In this document: positions 41,191-53,242 of the stretch, in pieces | Position numbering within the stretch: the stretch's first letter is position 1 | How the letters are laid out: every line of letters begins with the position of its first letter | Origin: Hermodice carunculata | Lineage: Eukaryota; Annelida; Polychaeta; Eunicida; Amphinomidae | DNA length: 64,000 nucleotides | Reading direction: 5' to 3' | Assembly (NCBI GenBank): GCA_964020975.1 | Contig: OZ026613.1 | Span: 61,757,668 to 61,821,667 of the forward strand | The notes under the pieces: generated by a model | Databases searched by the model: none | What the model was told of the DNA's origin: nothing | The model's input: the letters and a program-made list of their open reading frames with translations, nothing else | Made by a program: the position numbers and the translations under genes

Positions 41191-43557
41191 AAGTGTTTGA
41201 TTAATGTAAGACGTAAGCTTAGATACTCCAGAGTAAATGTGGTTCAGTTCAGGTTATGTTCCTTCAAAAACTTATCAGGATGGAGATCCATTGCTGATAG
41301 GCCTGTATGTTTCAGTCACAAATCTGTAAAGCAAAGTTTAAAAAAATATGATCGGATTAATTTTGCGGCCGATTTGATGATGTAAGACAACTATAGAAGT
41401 TTAGAGGCTAGAATTACAGGAAGGATCAGTAAGACGCACGTAAAATACTGAAGTTCGAATCCCAGCCTATTTGTATTCTGTATCATTGCCACTTATGTTT
41501 TCACTTCATGTCATATCTAATGGAAGTACCATATGTATAGCTTATCTGCTACAGTCTTGAAGGGTTCTCTTTGCTTTTTGACATCAAAAACCTGTAAAAA
41601 GTCATATTTTGCAACAGTTGGCATTGTTGATAAAATGTTCACCTGAGCTTCAGACGTTTTTGACGGACACAAGCTATAAATTTACGAGAGTCGATGAATG
41701 CTGTATTGGGTTATTAGAAAAACAGACCTTTTCAAGTGTACTTGCAAACATAAAATTAGGACGCCAGAAACAATGAGGCAAAATTATAAAGCAGCTTTTG
41801 GAAAGTAATTGCATTTACGGCGTCCTATGGTACCTCCCCATAATACATAGAGGCATTCGGTTAAAATTCAATATCCATGAATTTATTGCAGCTGGCAATT
41901 TCTTCAGGCTTACGTGAAAAAATACACTCTTGGGACGGATAACTGTCAACCAGAAAACTTGAAATACAAACGTCCATGAAATAAATTTTCATATTAACAA
42001 CAGTTTTTGCCTAGGTAAAACAATTGAAAGTGCTTTGTTGTTGCTATGGGTGATATTACCAATAAACATAGATGTCGCATTCTTCCAAGAAAACTGTCAA
42101 CGGAATGAGTCCTAGAATATACTCTTATAGAGCTACATTTTTGTTATTAATTTTACGTGTGATGTCAGTCAGTGCCCACAAAAAAATTGGGTGGTGTGTT
42201 TTAAACAAGTCAAACTCCATAGCCATAAACTTCCAACAATTAGTACATATTCTTTTATAACTTCAATGATACCTTCATGGCGGTTGATCATCACATTATG
42301 AAATGGTCATTAAAATTAATATTGGGTCCAATGTATTACTGCTACCGATAAAGATAACAGTAATTATTGATAATGATCATGATCATTTGACAGCGATAGT
42401 GATGATAATGTTGATAATGATAATAATATTGAAACCTATGTTGCAATACTGTAACACGCTCGGACCAACATAGCAAAACGTTGATCAAAATATTGAATAC
42501 TTCCGATCGCCTTTGAAATAAAACATGTTAGAATAAATAATATGAGCCAATACTGAAAAAAGGCTTAGAACATTTACCAATTGTGGCCAAACATGATAAA
42601 ACTTTTTGCTGGTAAATGTATGATAAAACTTAATTCAATAAATATAAAGTTCAGACCATAAAGTAAACTTTCCAAAATATTCCTGTCAGACCGTACTTAG
42701 GAAGACAACAATCAAATGATAGAAGCAGCATCTACTATACAAAATCCATGACAAACTCTTCAAAAATTCTTGAGCGTTTTAATTCTAAAATTAATTCTAC
42801 TTTGGTTTTATTTGTGTTAGGATTCAATATAACAAAAGTCTATACAGGAAATTATTCTATTTCCCAGCCGATAATGCAAATACATGTTCAATCAAATTTA
42901 GTAGCTTGTCGTTAATAAACCTCCTATACCATGTATTCCATTTTAAGATTATGTATCATATCGTCAGCACTGAACTAAGACACGTCAGTGAAAGGTAGTA
43001 GAAAGTATTGGCTGCTTATCTGACCCCTAGGTCATTGTTGTATCTGCCTGTTGGACTGCAAGCTCCCAGTGCAGCAGTCCAGGACCCTGGGTGTGCAAAC
43101 CAGGCAACAGTTTTAAAACTTATCAATTCCATCAGTAAGGTAGGATTAGGTCATCCAATGTTCAATGTTTCTTTGCCTGATCCAATTAAAAATCACCTTG
43201 TGATGATGGTTGAGACAAAGAGACACACTGTTTGATTTGTAAGGAAAGATCATGCATATATTCATTTGGCGATCATATGGGAATTACATGCCCGCTGAAA
43301 ATAACCTTGTATTAGTTTTATTCTCACTGTTATGTAAACCGCCGGTGGAAGTTGCGGAGAAGGTGGCATCACAGGCAAAATAGTTGAATTCTATAAATTA
43401 AATTTCCGTTTTCGTGACCAGTTTCACAAATATAGGACACTATTGCATAAAACGGGTCTGCTGTAATAAAACAGGTTGATAGAAAATTCGTCTAAAGACC
43501 AATGGTATTACGGTTTTCTTCATTATCAAATATGTCTATAACTTGAGATTATACTAA
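41191..43557. other. No gene seen
   Basis: Non-coding. A frame at 43008-43235 has ordinary amino-acid use but no family match or splice support. A B-box-like GTTCGAATCC occurs at 41453-41462 without a convincing tRNA fold. Confidence 0.45.
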
Positions 43558-43803
43558 GGGGTGGTTCAACATTATCATTTTTGAATTGGTACTTAAGGTA
43601 CTAAATCTCATGATCCCCCTCCCCCAAGCTAGTACTTCAAAATGATGATCTTTCAAGAAATAATGCCAAAATGCCACAAAATTTGGGTTACAAATGACCA
43701 TCACTTTCCATTATCTGTAGAAGGGTACATGACCATTTACCCACATCCCCTCTGCGTACTGAAAATACTAATTGAAAAATGATTAAAAATTTTGAACCAT
43801 CCC
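43558..43803. mobile_element. PIF/Harbinger-like MITE with TAA target-site duplication
   Basis: A 246-bp element. The left end GGGGTGGTTCAACATTATCA and the complement of the right end, GGGATGGTTCAAAATTTTTA, are followed by shared (A)TCATTTTT(G/C)AATT. TAA flanks both sides (43555-43557 and 43804-43806). A 3-bp TWA duplication and G-rich termini fit PIF/Harbinger. It has no coding capacity. The arms are good but not identical, so the insertion is moderately old. Confidence 0.65.
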
Positions 43804-43806
43804 TAA

Positions 43807-46379
43807 GTCTCTTGTGTGGTCAATTATCTGATTGCAGACAGGCAGACCCTGATCCATAAACGTGTTATTCCAACCTTTTTTTTTTTTTTTTTTACATTTT
43901 TCTATAATTATCTTCAATGGTCTTTCGTATCATGCATGTCCACATTTAAATTGTGGCTAAGCATGACGTAGCGACTCCAACTTATTTTGTTATAATATCA
44001 AATTTCATACTACTACGGTACTTTTATCTTCTACTTGCGATCCAACTTAACTCTTTAGAAAGAAGGTAACACTGGAACTGCTTTTCCCTTCTGGCATAGA
44101 TATTTATTGCTTCAGATCGCTGTGGTGTCTGCAATTTATAATGCTGACCGGCTCCAAGTTTCTCACAATGTTGGATTGCATTCCTCACTTGAGGAAAAAT
44201 GTTAAGCTGTCATTCCTTTGAAGTGTCACATAAGAACGTAAATTAGACATTGAAGGAACAAGTTTATCCGTCTCATTGACAAAGAGTGTTCTCTTTTCTT
44301 TCTTGACTTGCCCGAGGTACAACTGTCTGACCCTCTAACTTGCCGCACGACAGTACATGTAACTGCTTTGGTGGGCGACGCATCAGCGACACATCAGAGA
44401 CACAAACAGAAAGTTTGAGTGGACATTTTTTTTTTCAGAAAGACAGTGTTAGAGCATGGCAAATTAACATATTCTATAGCTGTCATCATGAAATACCGTT
44501 CATATATTTAAACTTTAAGTTAGATCTTTGCGTGTGGCAACAAATGGTTCCTCCGTTGGAAATGCTTAGACAGCATTACATCTTGCGCCTAGATAATGGG
44601 CTATCGTGACTCAACAACTCAGTCACGACACATGGCCAACACTTTGGCAGTCTTGCAGTACTACTAACATATTAACTCAGACAATCATATTTGGAAGTAG
44701 AGCTAAGTAATAAGTGTCGGATCGTGGGTGTTTTCCTTTGATTTTACCTCTTTCGACCAAGGGAGCTTCGTTCCAAAATTTTTGGACAGTTCACACTTCC
44801 TTTATTATTCTATTGCCTTCTAGTTTGTCTTTAGACTGCGGTATTCTTTAAAGCATAATGCATGTGTACAATAGTGGTTTAAACTGTCATGACAGTGGTG
44901 TGAAATGAAATGTACTATTCTAATTTTAACGGTAGAGTTTGTGGACAGAACGGTATTATTCTTGACAAGACACAGAGAGCGCTCTTTCAATGGTGTCAAA
45001 CATTCAATGGATGTGTATGAGATACCCAGTAAACGTGACTGCCCCGGACCTGACTTGCGTTTTCAAGGGTAAAGTCATCATGAGTAGACCAAAGTACTTT
45101 GCGCTTTTGATGCCCATTGCCTGGTAATTGCAAAACACTATGGATGAATGAAGAGAGAACATTAACCTTTATCGTGCAAAATGTTGTCCAAGAATTGTGC
45201 TTTTGTGAAAGTGCCTACCAGCCAAACAAGCATCTAGGTTGTTTGGAGAGATGCAACACATCCACAAATATATCGTTTCGGGTAAATTGATTTATATACA
45301 GTTAACAAAATTGAAAAGTTGTGTTTATAGAGTGTGAAAGGAAAAATGCGTATTTTGGTCTAATGCTTATTTGGTATGTTAGTGTCATGGGAACGCACGG
45401 AAATAGCTTTATGTGAAATGTAGATATATCAGTTTACTGGAATTAAATAATTGGTGACTGTTACATTCTCGAAATAAACATTTGAATCTAAATATTTATA
45501 CCACAATATCCCTTCAACGATAAAACTTTATCTTATTATATATACGTTATGGCGGATGCTGGTTTTATTACCATCTTGTGGTGCTTCCAATATTCCCAAT
45601 GAATGTAATATTGTAGTAAACATTCTGTGAGACTCCACTCGATTAGAGGTACACTTGTAACTCTTTAATTACGTAAAACCAAATCACTGGTGTATACTCA
45701 TGTCATGGCAGTTATTTAGTATGTTGAGGTCATGTTTGTTAACGTGGATTAACGTTGTCTTCCGGGCTAATTTTACTATGCAATTAGATTTAACTTGGAA
45801 TAATTACATCAGTTTCAGAAATGAAAGGTTCGGTATCTACAGGCTATGCAAACCCGATTGTAGGGGGGATTACAGCGGTTTATACTGTTAAACAACCTGT
45901 ATGCCTATGACTGAAAACATCTTCCTTCAGGCAAAGGACATTAACCAGTGTCCTAATCATGGCTGATGGAACTTAAGAGAAGAACACGTGGAGTGAAATA
46001 ACTGTGCTTTATAAAGCTGGAGTGGGGAATAGCGGGGAGGCGGAGTGAAACACAGTAACTTATCGTATGATAGGGAATGGCAAGCACGCCCGCAGAAGGC
46101 AAATGAAAGACCAAAGGTGCCCACAACAGTGTTCACCCTTCTTAACTTCTCATTGTTGTTCTCATAATTCTGAAGTTGGCCAAAAAGTGACAAGGAACCA
46201 ACGCGATATAGTACATGTGAAGTCCTGTCACGTAGCTTTGTGGATGGGGTCATACCACTGTGCCAGTTTCCCGCCAAATGGAACACTACAACCTCCTGTC
46301 ATAAAAAAAAACCCCAAAACACCGCACATTAAAATAGTGGAGAGGATGTCAGTAAATTGATTTCTGAGACGTACTTTTA
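43807..46379. other. Upstream intergenic region of the atonal-like gene
   Basis: About 2.6 kb with no gene and a T run at 43877-43894. It is the natural place to look for enhancers of the bHLH gene. An E-box CACGTG is present at 45986-45991. Confidence 0.45.
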
Positions 46380-46529
46380 AGTAAAATACACGGGGGGGGG
46401 GGGCGGTTTCACCGTTGTGCTGACATTGCTGTACGCTTTCTGAGCGATTGTGCGTGGAGTCCTGGACACGCTACGCTTGTCCTGTATTGAACAAGTGGAT
46501 AATGGCTTCTTAAACCAAGTAGGCAATTC

Positions 46530-46597
46530 GATTGGCTGTTGTCGACTTGATTGACACTATAATTGGAGGTCAATCAGGCGGTTTCGACATATATAAA
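46530..46597 (+). promoter_or_regulatory. Proximal promoter of the atonal-like gene
   Basis: In 68 bp: an inverted CCAAT box (ATTGG, 46531-46535), TGATTGAC (46548-46555), a second ATTGG (46562-46566), the complement GTCAATCA (46569-46576) and a TATA box TATATAAA (46590-46597). TGATTGAC is the PBX/MEIS-type (TALE) recognition sequence. Transcription would start near 46615-46622. The motifs are seen directly; promoter function is inferred from their order and position about 260 bp upstream of the start codon. Confidence 0.6.
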
Positions 46598-46634
46598 CAC
46601 GGGAACTGATACTCAGGCATACACACAACAACTG

Positions 46635-46859
46635 ATGACAGTCCTTGAACACAGATCTACCAAAAAGCGAGCAGAAAGAGGAGTACAAGGGGAATCTGAT
46701 ACGTGTTTCGAGTGCAACTTTGCTTTGTTGGTGTTGCTATCCACAAAGTGTCAGTTTTGGCATAGTGACAAATTGTTATTCGTATCACCAGTGGCGCTGA
46801 ACTACCAAGCACATCACAACATAATTGACTCTTGCATGGGCAACAAGCCACAAAAATGA
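46635..46859 (+). CDS. Upstream ORF overlapping the atonal-like start as ATGA
   Basis: If transcription begins near 46620, the first AUG is at 46635. It opens a 74-codon frame (begins [14 protein letters not shown]) that closes with TGA at 46857-46859, so the stop overlaps the main start codon ATG at 46856-46858 by two bases. The start context is weak (C at -3). The encoded peptide matches nothing I know and may have no function of its own. The likely role is translational control of the downstream bHLH protein, by leaky scanning or by termination and reinitiation. An in-frame later ATG at 46836 ends at the same stop. Confidence 0.45.
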   Translation: MTVLEHRSTKKRAERGVQGESDTCFECNFALLVLLSTKCQFWHSDKLLFVSPVALNYQAHHNIIDSCMGNKPQK

Positions 46860-47404
46860 ACATGGAGGGAAGTTTTCCTTACTTGAACACTTGTCACGGA
46901 GGGATGTATATGCCATCAACAACGCCAGTTTCCGTTCCACTAAAGGCAACTATGCATTTCTCACAAGTTCCGTCACCTCTTGCGGGTTTGACACCCAATG
47001 ACCGGATGACAGAAAATGCAAACCCAATGGACAATTACGATGGTTTTGATTCAAGTGGATCTGCACATAATAGTCCTGGATGTGTTCTATCAGAAAAAAC
47101 ATCCAAATCACGTAAAAACAGAGACTCAAATGCTCAAAAGAAAAACTCTGAGCGAAAAAGACAACGGTCTTCTGCTGGGCGGCGGAAAGGACCAGCAAAA
47201 CAACCAGGTCGTGAAGTTTTAAAGAAAAGACGAGTAGCAGCGAATGCTCGAGAAAGGCGTCGGATGCATAGCCTGAATGTCGCTTTTGACCAACTGAGAG
47301 AAGTTGTACCTGCTTTCAGCAATGATAGAAAACTTTCAAAATATGAAACTTTGCAGATGGCTCAAAGTTACATCAATGCGTTACAAGAACTTTTGGTCAG
47401 GTAA
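46856..47404 (+). CDS. ato: Atonal/Atoh-family bHLH transcription factor, single coding exon
   Basis: The product is a 182-residue proneural DNA-binding protein. Family members dimerise with E-proteins (Daughterless/E12) on CANNTG E-boxes and specify sensory neurons, photoreceptors and related cells. The bHLH fills residues 126-182: basic region [17 protein letters not shown] (Asn130, Arg132, Glu133 and Arg134 contact DNA), helix 1 [12 protein letters not shown], loop [10 protein letters not shown], helix 2 [32 protein letters not shown] and [12 protein letters not shown] are diagnostic for Atonal/Atoh1/Atoh7 against Neurogenin or NeuroD. Residues 81-125 are Lys/Arg-rich, a likely nuclear signal. 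The N-terminus is Ser/Pro/Met-rich and unconserved. I chose ATG 46856: an in-frame TGA lies at 46826 and no other ATG falls between. The context (AAAA-ATG-A) is good. The protein ends two residues after helix 2, like fly Atonal and unlike vertebrate Atoh1. The assignment to the family is firm; the orthology subgroup (Atoh1 or Atoh7) is not settled. Confidence 0.93.
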   Translation: MNMEGSFPYLNTCHGGMYMPSTTPVSVPLKATMHFSQVPSPLAGLTPNDRMTENANPMDNYDGFDSSGSAHNSPGCVLSEKTSKSRKNRDSNAQKKNSERKRQRSSAGRRKGPAKQPGREVLKKRRVAANARERRRMHSLNVAFDQLREVVPAFSNDRKLSKYETLQMAQSYINALQELLVR

Positions 47405-47405
47405 A
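47398..47405 (+). other. Splice-donor-like CAG|GTAAAA over the atonal-like stop codon
   Basis: The last codons are followed by CAG (47398-47400) and GTAAAA, and the stop TAA (47402-47404) lies inside this donor-like sequence. If used, splicing would remove the stop and extend the protein. No obvious coding exon was found downstream, so the intronless reading is preferred. Confidence 0.25.
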
Positions 47406-48338
47406 AGGTTGCTATATATTATAGTAATATTTTTACTTTCCTTGGGACAGAAAAAAAGTGGATTATACCACTTGGCATCAGACTGTATTTGAAGGGCACT
47501 GTGTACTCTGTGGTGCTGTAGATGCAATCTTAGCTGGCATACCGGTGCAAAGAGACTGGGACGCTTGCGGAAGAGCAGGTGAGAGGAAAGCTTTCAGTCC
47601 ATTCACTTCAAGTGTGCCAGAACCCAACAGTGTAACATGTACAAGTGTCAGATACGCAAGATGGACACGTGCGAGAGAGGTTTAATTGAAACTCACTCCA
47701 GTTGACAACACTGGGTCTGACAAAGACTTTTCAGTGGCAACGAGAAAGACTGCAGGGGAGCCACTCGAGTGTAGAGTGCATTGCAGTGCATCGCAACCAG
47801 TTAGCCGCCAGGGATTGACACGTGGGAGCAAAAAGTGGGGTTCTTGAGGAAGAAAAAAATACAAGAACGGTTCCCCTAACACACGAACATTTCCTTCCCC
47901 ACGAGCGTACACGTGTATTGAGGTTTATACGACCGTTTTCGTAGGATAGAGACAATACTTTGAAAACGACCGTATACAACAGCATCAGACCTTTCAGTAA
48001 ACTGTGCTGCCGTTTAAATAGTGGCCTTTCTATCTTTTGTATTTTTCCATATGCAGACTTTTGCATTGAAAAGGTGCGGCATGATAGAATTCTGAGCGCG
48101 CCTGTAGTGTTTATTTTTGGAAACAATGTCTTACAACTCAAGCATCTTATGTTTATGGACAAAACTTACCGGTAAGGATACACTTTTATACTTGGAAAAG
48201 AAATGAGACTGATGCGATAAGATTTGATATCGCTTTTTGTATGTGAATGTTGTAATTTTCTCAATGTTTGACAGCAATGAAGCAAAATGAAAATTGCTTT
48301 CTGGTACTCCAAATATGTAAAATATCAATTCTAATAAA
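47405..48338 (+). other. Probable 3' UTR of the atonal-like gene with AATAAA
   Basis: About 0.93 kb without a conserved frame. The first canonical AATAAA I see on the plus strand is at 48333-48338, followed by a T/GT-rich stretch near 48360-48385. The length is normal for this gene class. Inferred, not demonstrated. Confidence 0.5.
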
Positions 48339-51300
48339 TGCTATTTTGAATTTTATCCATTTTGAAATGTATGTCTTTATTTCTTATGATTTAGTGTCGG
48401 ATAACATCCTCTCTTTTTTCACAAAGAGCTGAACCTTGATGAGTTCACATGAATACACACGTTGCTAAGGTTGCAGTGCCTCAGGTGCAATCACACCAGT
48501 CTGTTTGCTCGGTTTATATTCCATATTTTTGTCGGGATATATATCAATGCGTTCTAGCTGACAATTTTTAGAAAATAATCAATGGTCGAATATGGTTGAA
48601 ATCAGCTTTTAGATGTAGTCCTCGACAGCCTAATCCATCGATGAGTTGGTGAAAGCCGTATCACCGAGCCACGGGCAATATTTGAAGTCTGTGTCCCTCA
48701 AACAAGGTGCCCGGAAAATAATCAGGATAATGGCTTGTCTTATTAAGTATGGCCGGTTTTAAGTCTCCGGACATGATCTGTTTACCTTTTCTGCTTGGTA
48801 TGTTCAGAGCGCGCAACTAAGTGTTTGTTCAAGTGGAGAACGATGAATCCATTAAAACACATTACCCTGATTTCGTGATTCAATGCTAATTTTTCTTCGT
48901 TTAGTTAGTAAGCACTTGTTCGTTTACAATTAGCAATTCTTAAATTCTATCCCGCGATTTAATAACCACATGGTCGTACCATGTTACCACAAAAGCTCTG
49001 AACCCGTGCCGTATGTCATATCTGTGCCTTACCGTTAATGCACAACAGAGCCAAGATGTCATGGATTGAAACAATACAAATCAATACTTTGCACAGATCA
49101 TCCAAAGCATATTTTCGTTATTATAAGATAAGTTCACTGAAAGTTGGTTCAAATCATATGATAAATGTCTAAGAAGTATTGACGCGCCATCGTGAGCCAC
49201 ATTAGATTAGAAAAGCTCAACACGTTTGATTGTCGCAGCTGGTAGGCTTGGATATCAGTTACCTGGTCACAGACGTTCGTTTGTCATTTATGTAACGTAG
49301 TCTTTGTTTTATAAATTAAAATGAATTTAAATTAGGTTACCAAGACAGCCAACAGATGTTTGAATCAAATCTTTGGAATTTAAGAAGGAAATAAATCTGA
49401 CAGTAGTATTTGGTTTCATTCGTAATCAACGTCGGCCAAATCAGCATTGAAGCGACTGTCAGTGAGAATTTTATGGCTTAGCGTGATTTCAAGCATACAC
49501 CTACGTGAGCATGTAGTAAAGGACTACAACTGCTTATCATAATGGATTGTATTGGATGGCAAATGTAAGCCCCTCAAATTTCAATGTTGGTAGACGTACC
49601 TATTTGTCAAAATATTAATCATTTAGTTCAATTTAAAATTATATGACGAGATAGAGAAAAAAATATGAAGCTAAGTATACATCAAGTTAAATGTTGTAAT
49701 CCATACGTCAAGTGAGTGAGAACCCTGTATATTTTGTCAGTTATTATTGCCTAAAAGATCACCCACTAACGTATCAGCGCCTATGATGCATTAAAAAAAA
49801 AATTGGCAAGTGAATATGCGACCTGGTAGATTGGTCTATTACGAAGCAAAAGATATAGTATTATAATGTTGGCTCAAAATCCCTGATTGAGAACATGATG
49901 TCAGCTTATACAATTGTGATGGTGGGGTACACAGAATGTCAAAAGCCATGACCTGCGAACTAAAAGAACACTTGATTATCAAACTTTTAGTATAATGTTT
50001 TGCGATTGGGATAGCGGACTTTCAGATGCTCTCTATGTTTGTATCTACCCTACTGCAATTAAAAAAAAAAAAAAAAAAAAAAACCAACAACAACAACCCA
50101 CACACAGTGGATGTAAATTATCTTGATACACATAGTTGCTATATATATATCTGTTTTACTTTGTTGAATCGGAAAGATTACGAAATCACGTGTACTTTAC
50201 ACATTTCCATTGAAACTGGTCGCAAAATAGCCTCTTAATGCGCTTCTCGTGTGAATGTTTCAAACCCGACTTTTTACAGAAAAATATAATCAAAATGATC
50301 ATTTTTATGACTGCCGCAAAATACATCTGGGTGAGTTAAAGTCCTCAGTTCTCAAGGTGACATTTTAAGAATTCCGTTGTAACTCTGTCGAGACCAGAAT
50401 GGAGTTTATGATGGTCTCCTTTACATTCTACTTTCTTTCAAAATAGATCTGAAGGCATCGCATTACAAGAGACCTTTAAAATAGATCACACCACTTAAGG
50501 GGTATTGTACAGAGCTCTCGACAATTACTTTTGATTATTCAGTGGGCATATCAGATTCTATTTGGCATACTTGCTTTAAATGATATGAATGTTATTATTT
50601 GTTTGCAACCAAAGACCAAAAATTATCATGGAATTCAGACTGAGAAACGAAGCATTAAATAACTAAGTTTGAATATTGTATAACCGAGCATGAATTATTG
50701 TTGCCCCAACACAAAGGGATAAATGGGATTTTAGTCATAAAAAATACAGAAGAAGAGAAATCACAAAAATGGACTGAGAATGCTAGTGTTACAATGGTTT
50801 CTGCAGTCTGTCCCCACCTGGTGGATATGTAGCCTTGATACATTAATTGGCCGGAACCTTTTATTATTAGCCTATTATACAGAAGCATGTTATGTAAACT
50901 TCGATGCGTTTCCTGAAATCACGGATACAAATTCATTCTGCAATGCATTTACTAGTAAAAAAAATAGTTGAATCGTTTGTGAAGCCAGGCATAAAGTGAT
51001 GACAATGTCATATGGATGGAGTGCGTATTTCCTTTGCCTTTATTGCTTTTCCGGCAGATCCATTTTTCGAATGATCAAACACCAGGAACAAATATTCTGG
51101 TAGACGACCTTAGTTTATTGATATAGCAACAATAAACTGTGTACAGAACAGCTCCTCCTTTCACTCGGTAGGATGAAACAACCTGTTCACGCGTATTGAT
51201 TAGAAAGGCGGATTTCAGAGACGGGTGAATTTTGCAATTGTACACAGTGTAATTCGTTTTACGCAACTGAACATATTGGTCAAAAATCACAATTCTAAAA

Positions 51301-51603
51301 TAATGCCTCACGCCACGTTGCATTTATTAAATGCCTCAGCTATCGCTCTTACCTTAGCATGGTTCCTGCAATTTAGAGGCCACATTTAATCTGTGTCCAA
51401 TTAAATCTTTTTCGTTATTTCAAATTATTTTCTGTCATATCGTTTTAGGTTTTCGTGTATAATATTTAACTCGAACATTTCTTACAAAATCGGAGATGGA
51501 TTAACTTTTTTTTAGATAAACTCTATGTTCTGCAACTATGTTGAAGAAAAGATCTTTCGCACAAGGCGTCTATCAAGCTCATGCAAGAAAAAAAATAGAA
51601 TAA
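48339..51603. other. No gene seen
   Basis: Non-coding downstream region. A poly-A tract of about 24 lies at 50060-50083. No exon, RNA gene or transposon recognised. Confidence 0.5.
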
Positions 51604-52997
<1,394 letters not shown>

Positions 52998-53242
52998 AAG
53001 ACAGTTATGTTCTTCTCAGATGCCCATACTTCAATAACTATGCCTGTTTTTTCCCAAATTCAATTTGGCTTTTGCATATGTGTGCATGAAATTCGACAAC
53101 CTCAAAGAGAAAGGGGGAATCAAGACAATTATGTTCTTCTCAAATGCCCATCTTCAATAACTATACATGGGTTTTCAAATTCAATTTCGCTTTAACATAT
53201 GTGTGCATAAAATTCGACAACCTCAAAGAGAAAGGGGGAATC
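52998..53242 (+). repeat. Tandem duplication, ~124-bp unit
   Basis: Unit 1 (52998-53121) and unit 2 (53122-53242) both begin aagaca(g/a)ttatgttcttct, continue with tgcccat and tcaataacta, and end with attcgacaacctcaaagaga then aagggggaatc. They differ by scattered substitutions and a few small indels, mostly in the middle. Confidence 0.95.

Noticed and set aside
41404-41470. tRNA-like sequence with a perfect B-box-like GTTCGAATCC
   Set aside because: No matching A box, and the arms do not fold into a cloverleaf. At most a decayed tRNA-derived scrap.
43008-43235. 75-codon frame with normal-looking amino-acid composition
   Set aside because: It begins at a non-ATG codon, has no recognised family, and no clear acceptor or donor flanks it.
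46832-46855. Longer N-terminus for the bHLH protein starting at 46832
   Set aside because: The codon at 46832 is TTG, not ATG, and an in-frame TGA lies just upstream at 46826. The first ATG in frame is 46856, with a good start context.
47731-48162. 143-codon frame antisense to the 3' UTR of the bHLH gene
   Set aside because: No family resemblance. It overlaps the inferred 3' UTR and is better explained as chance.
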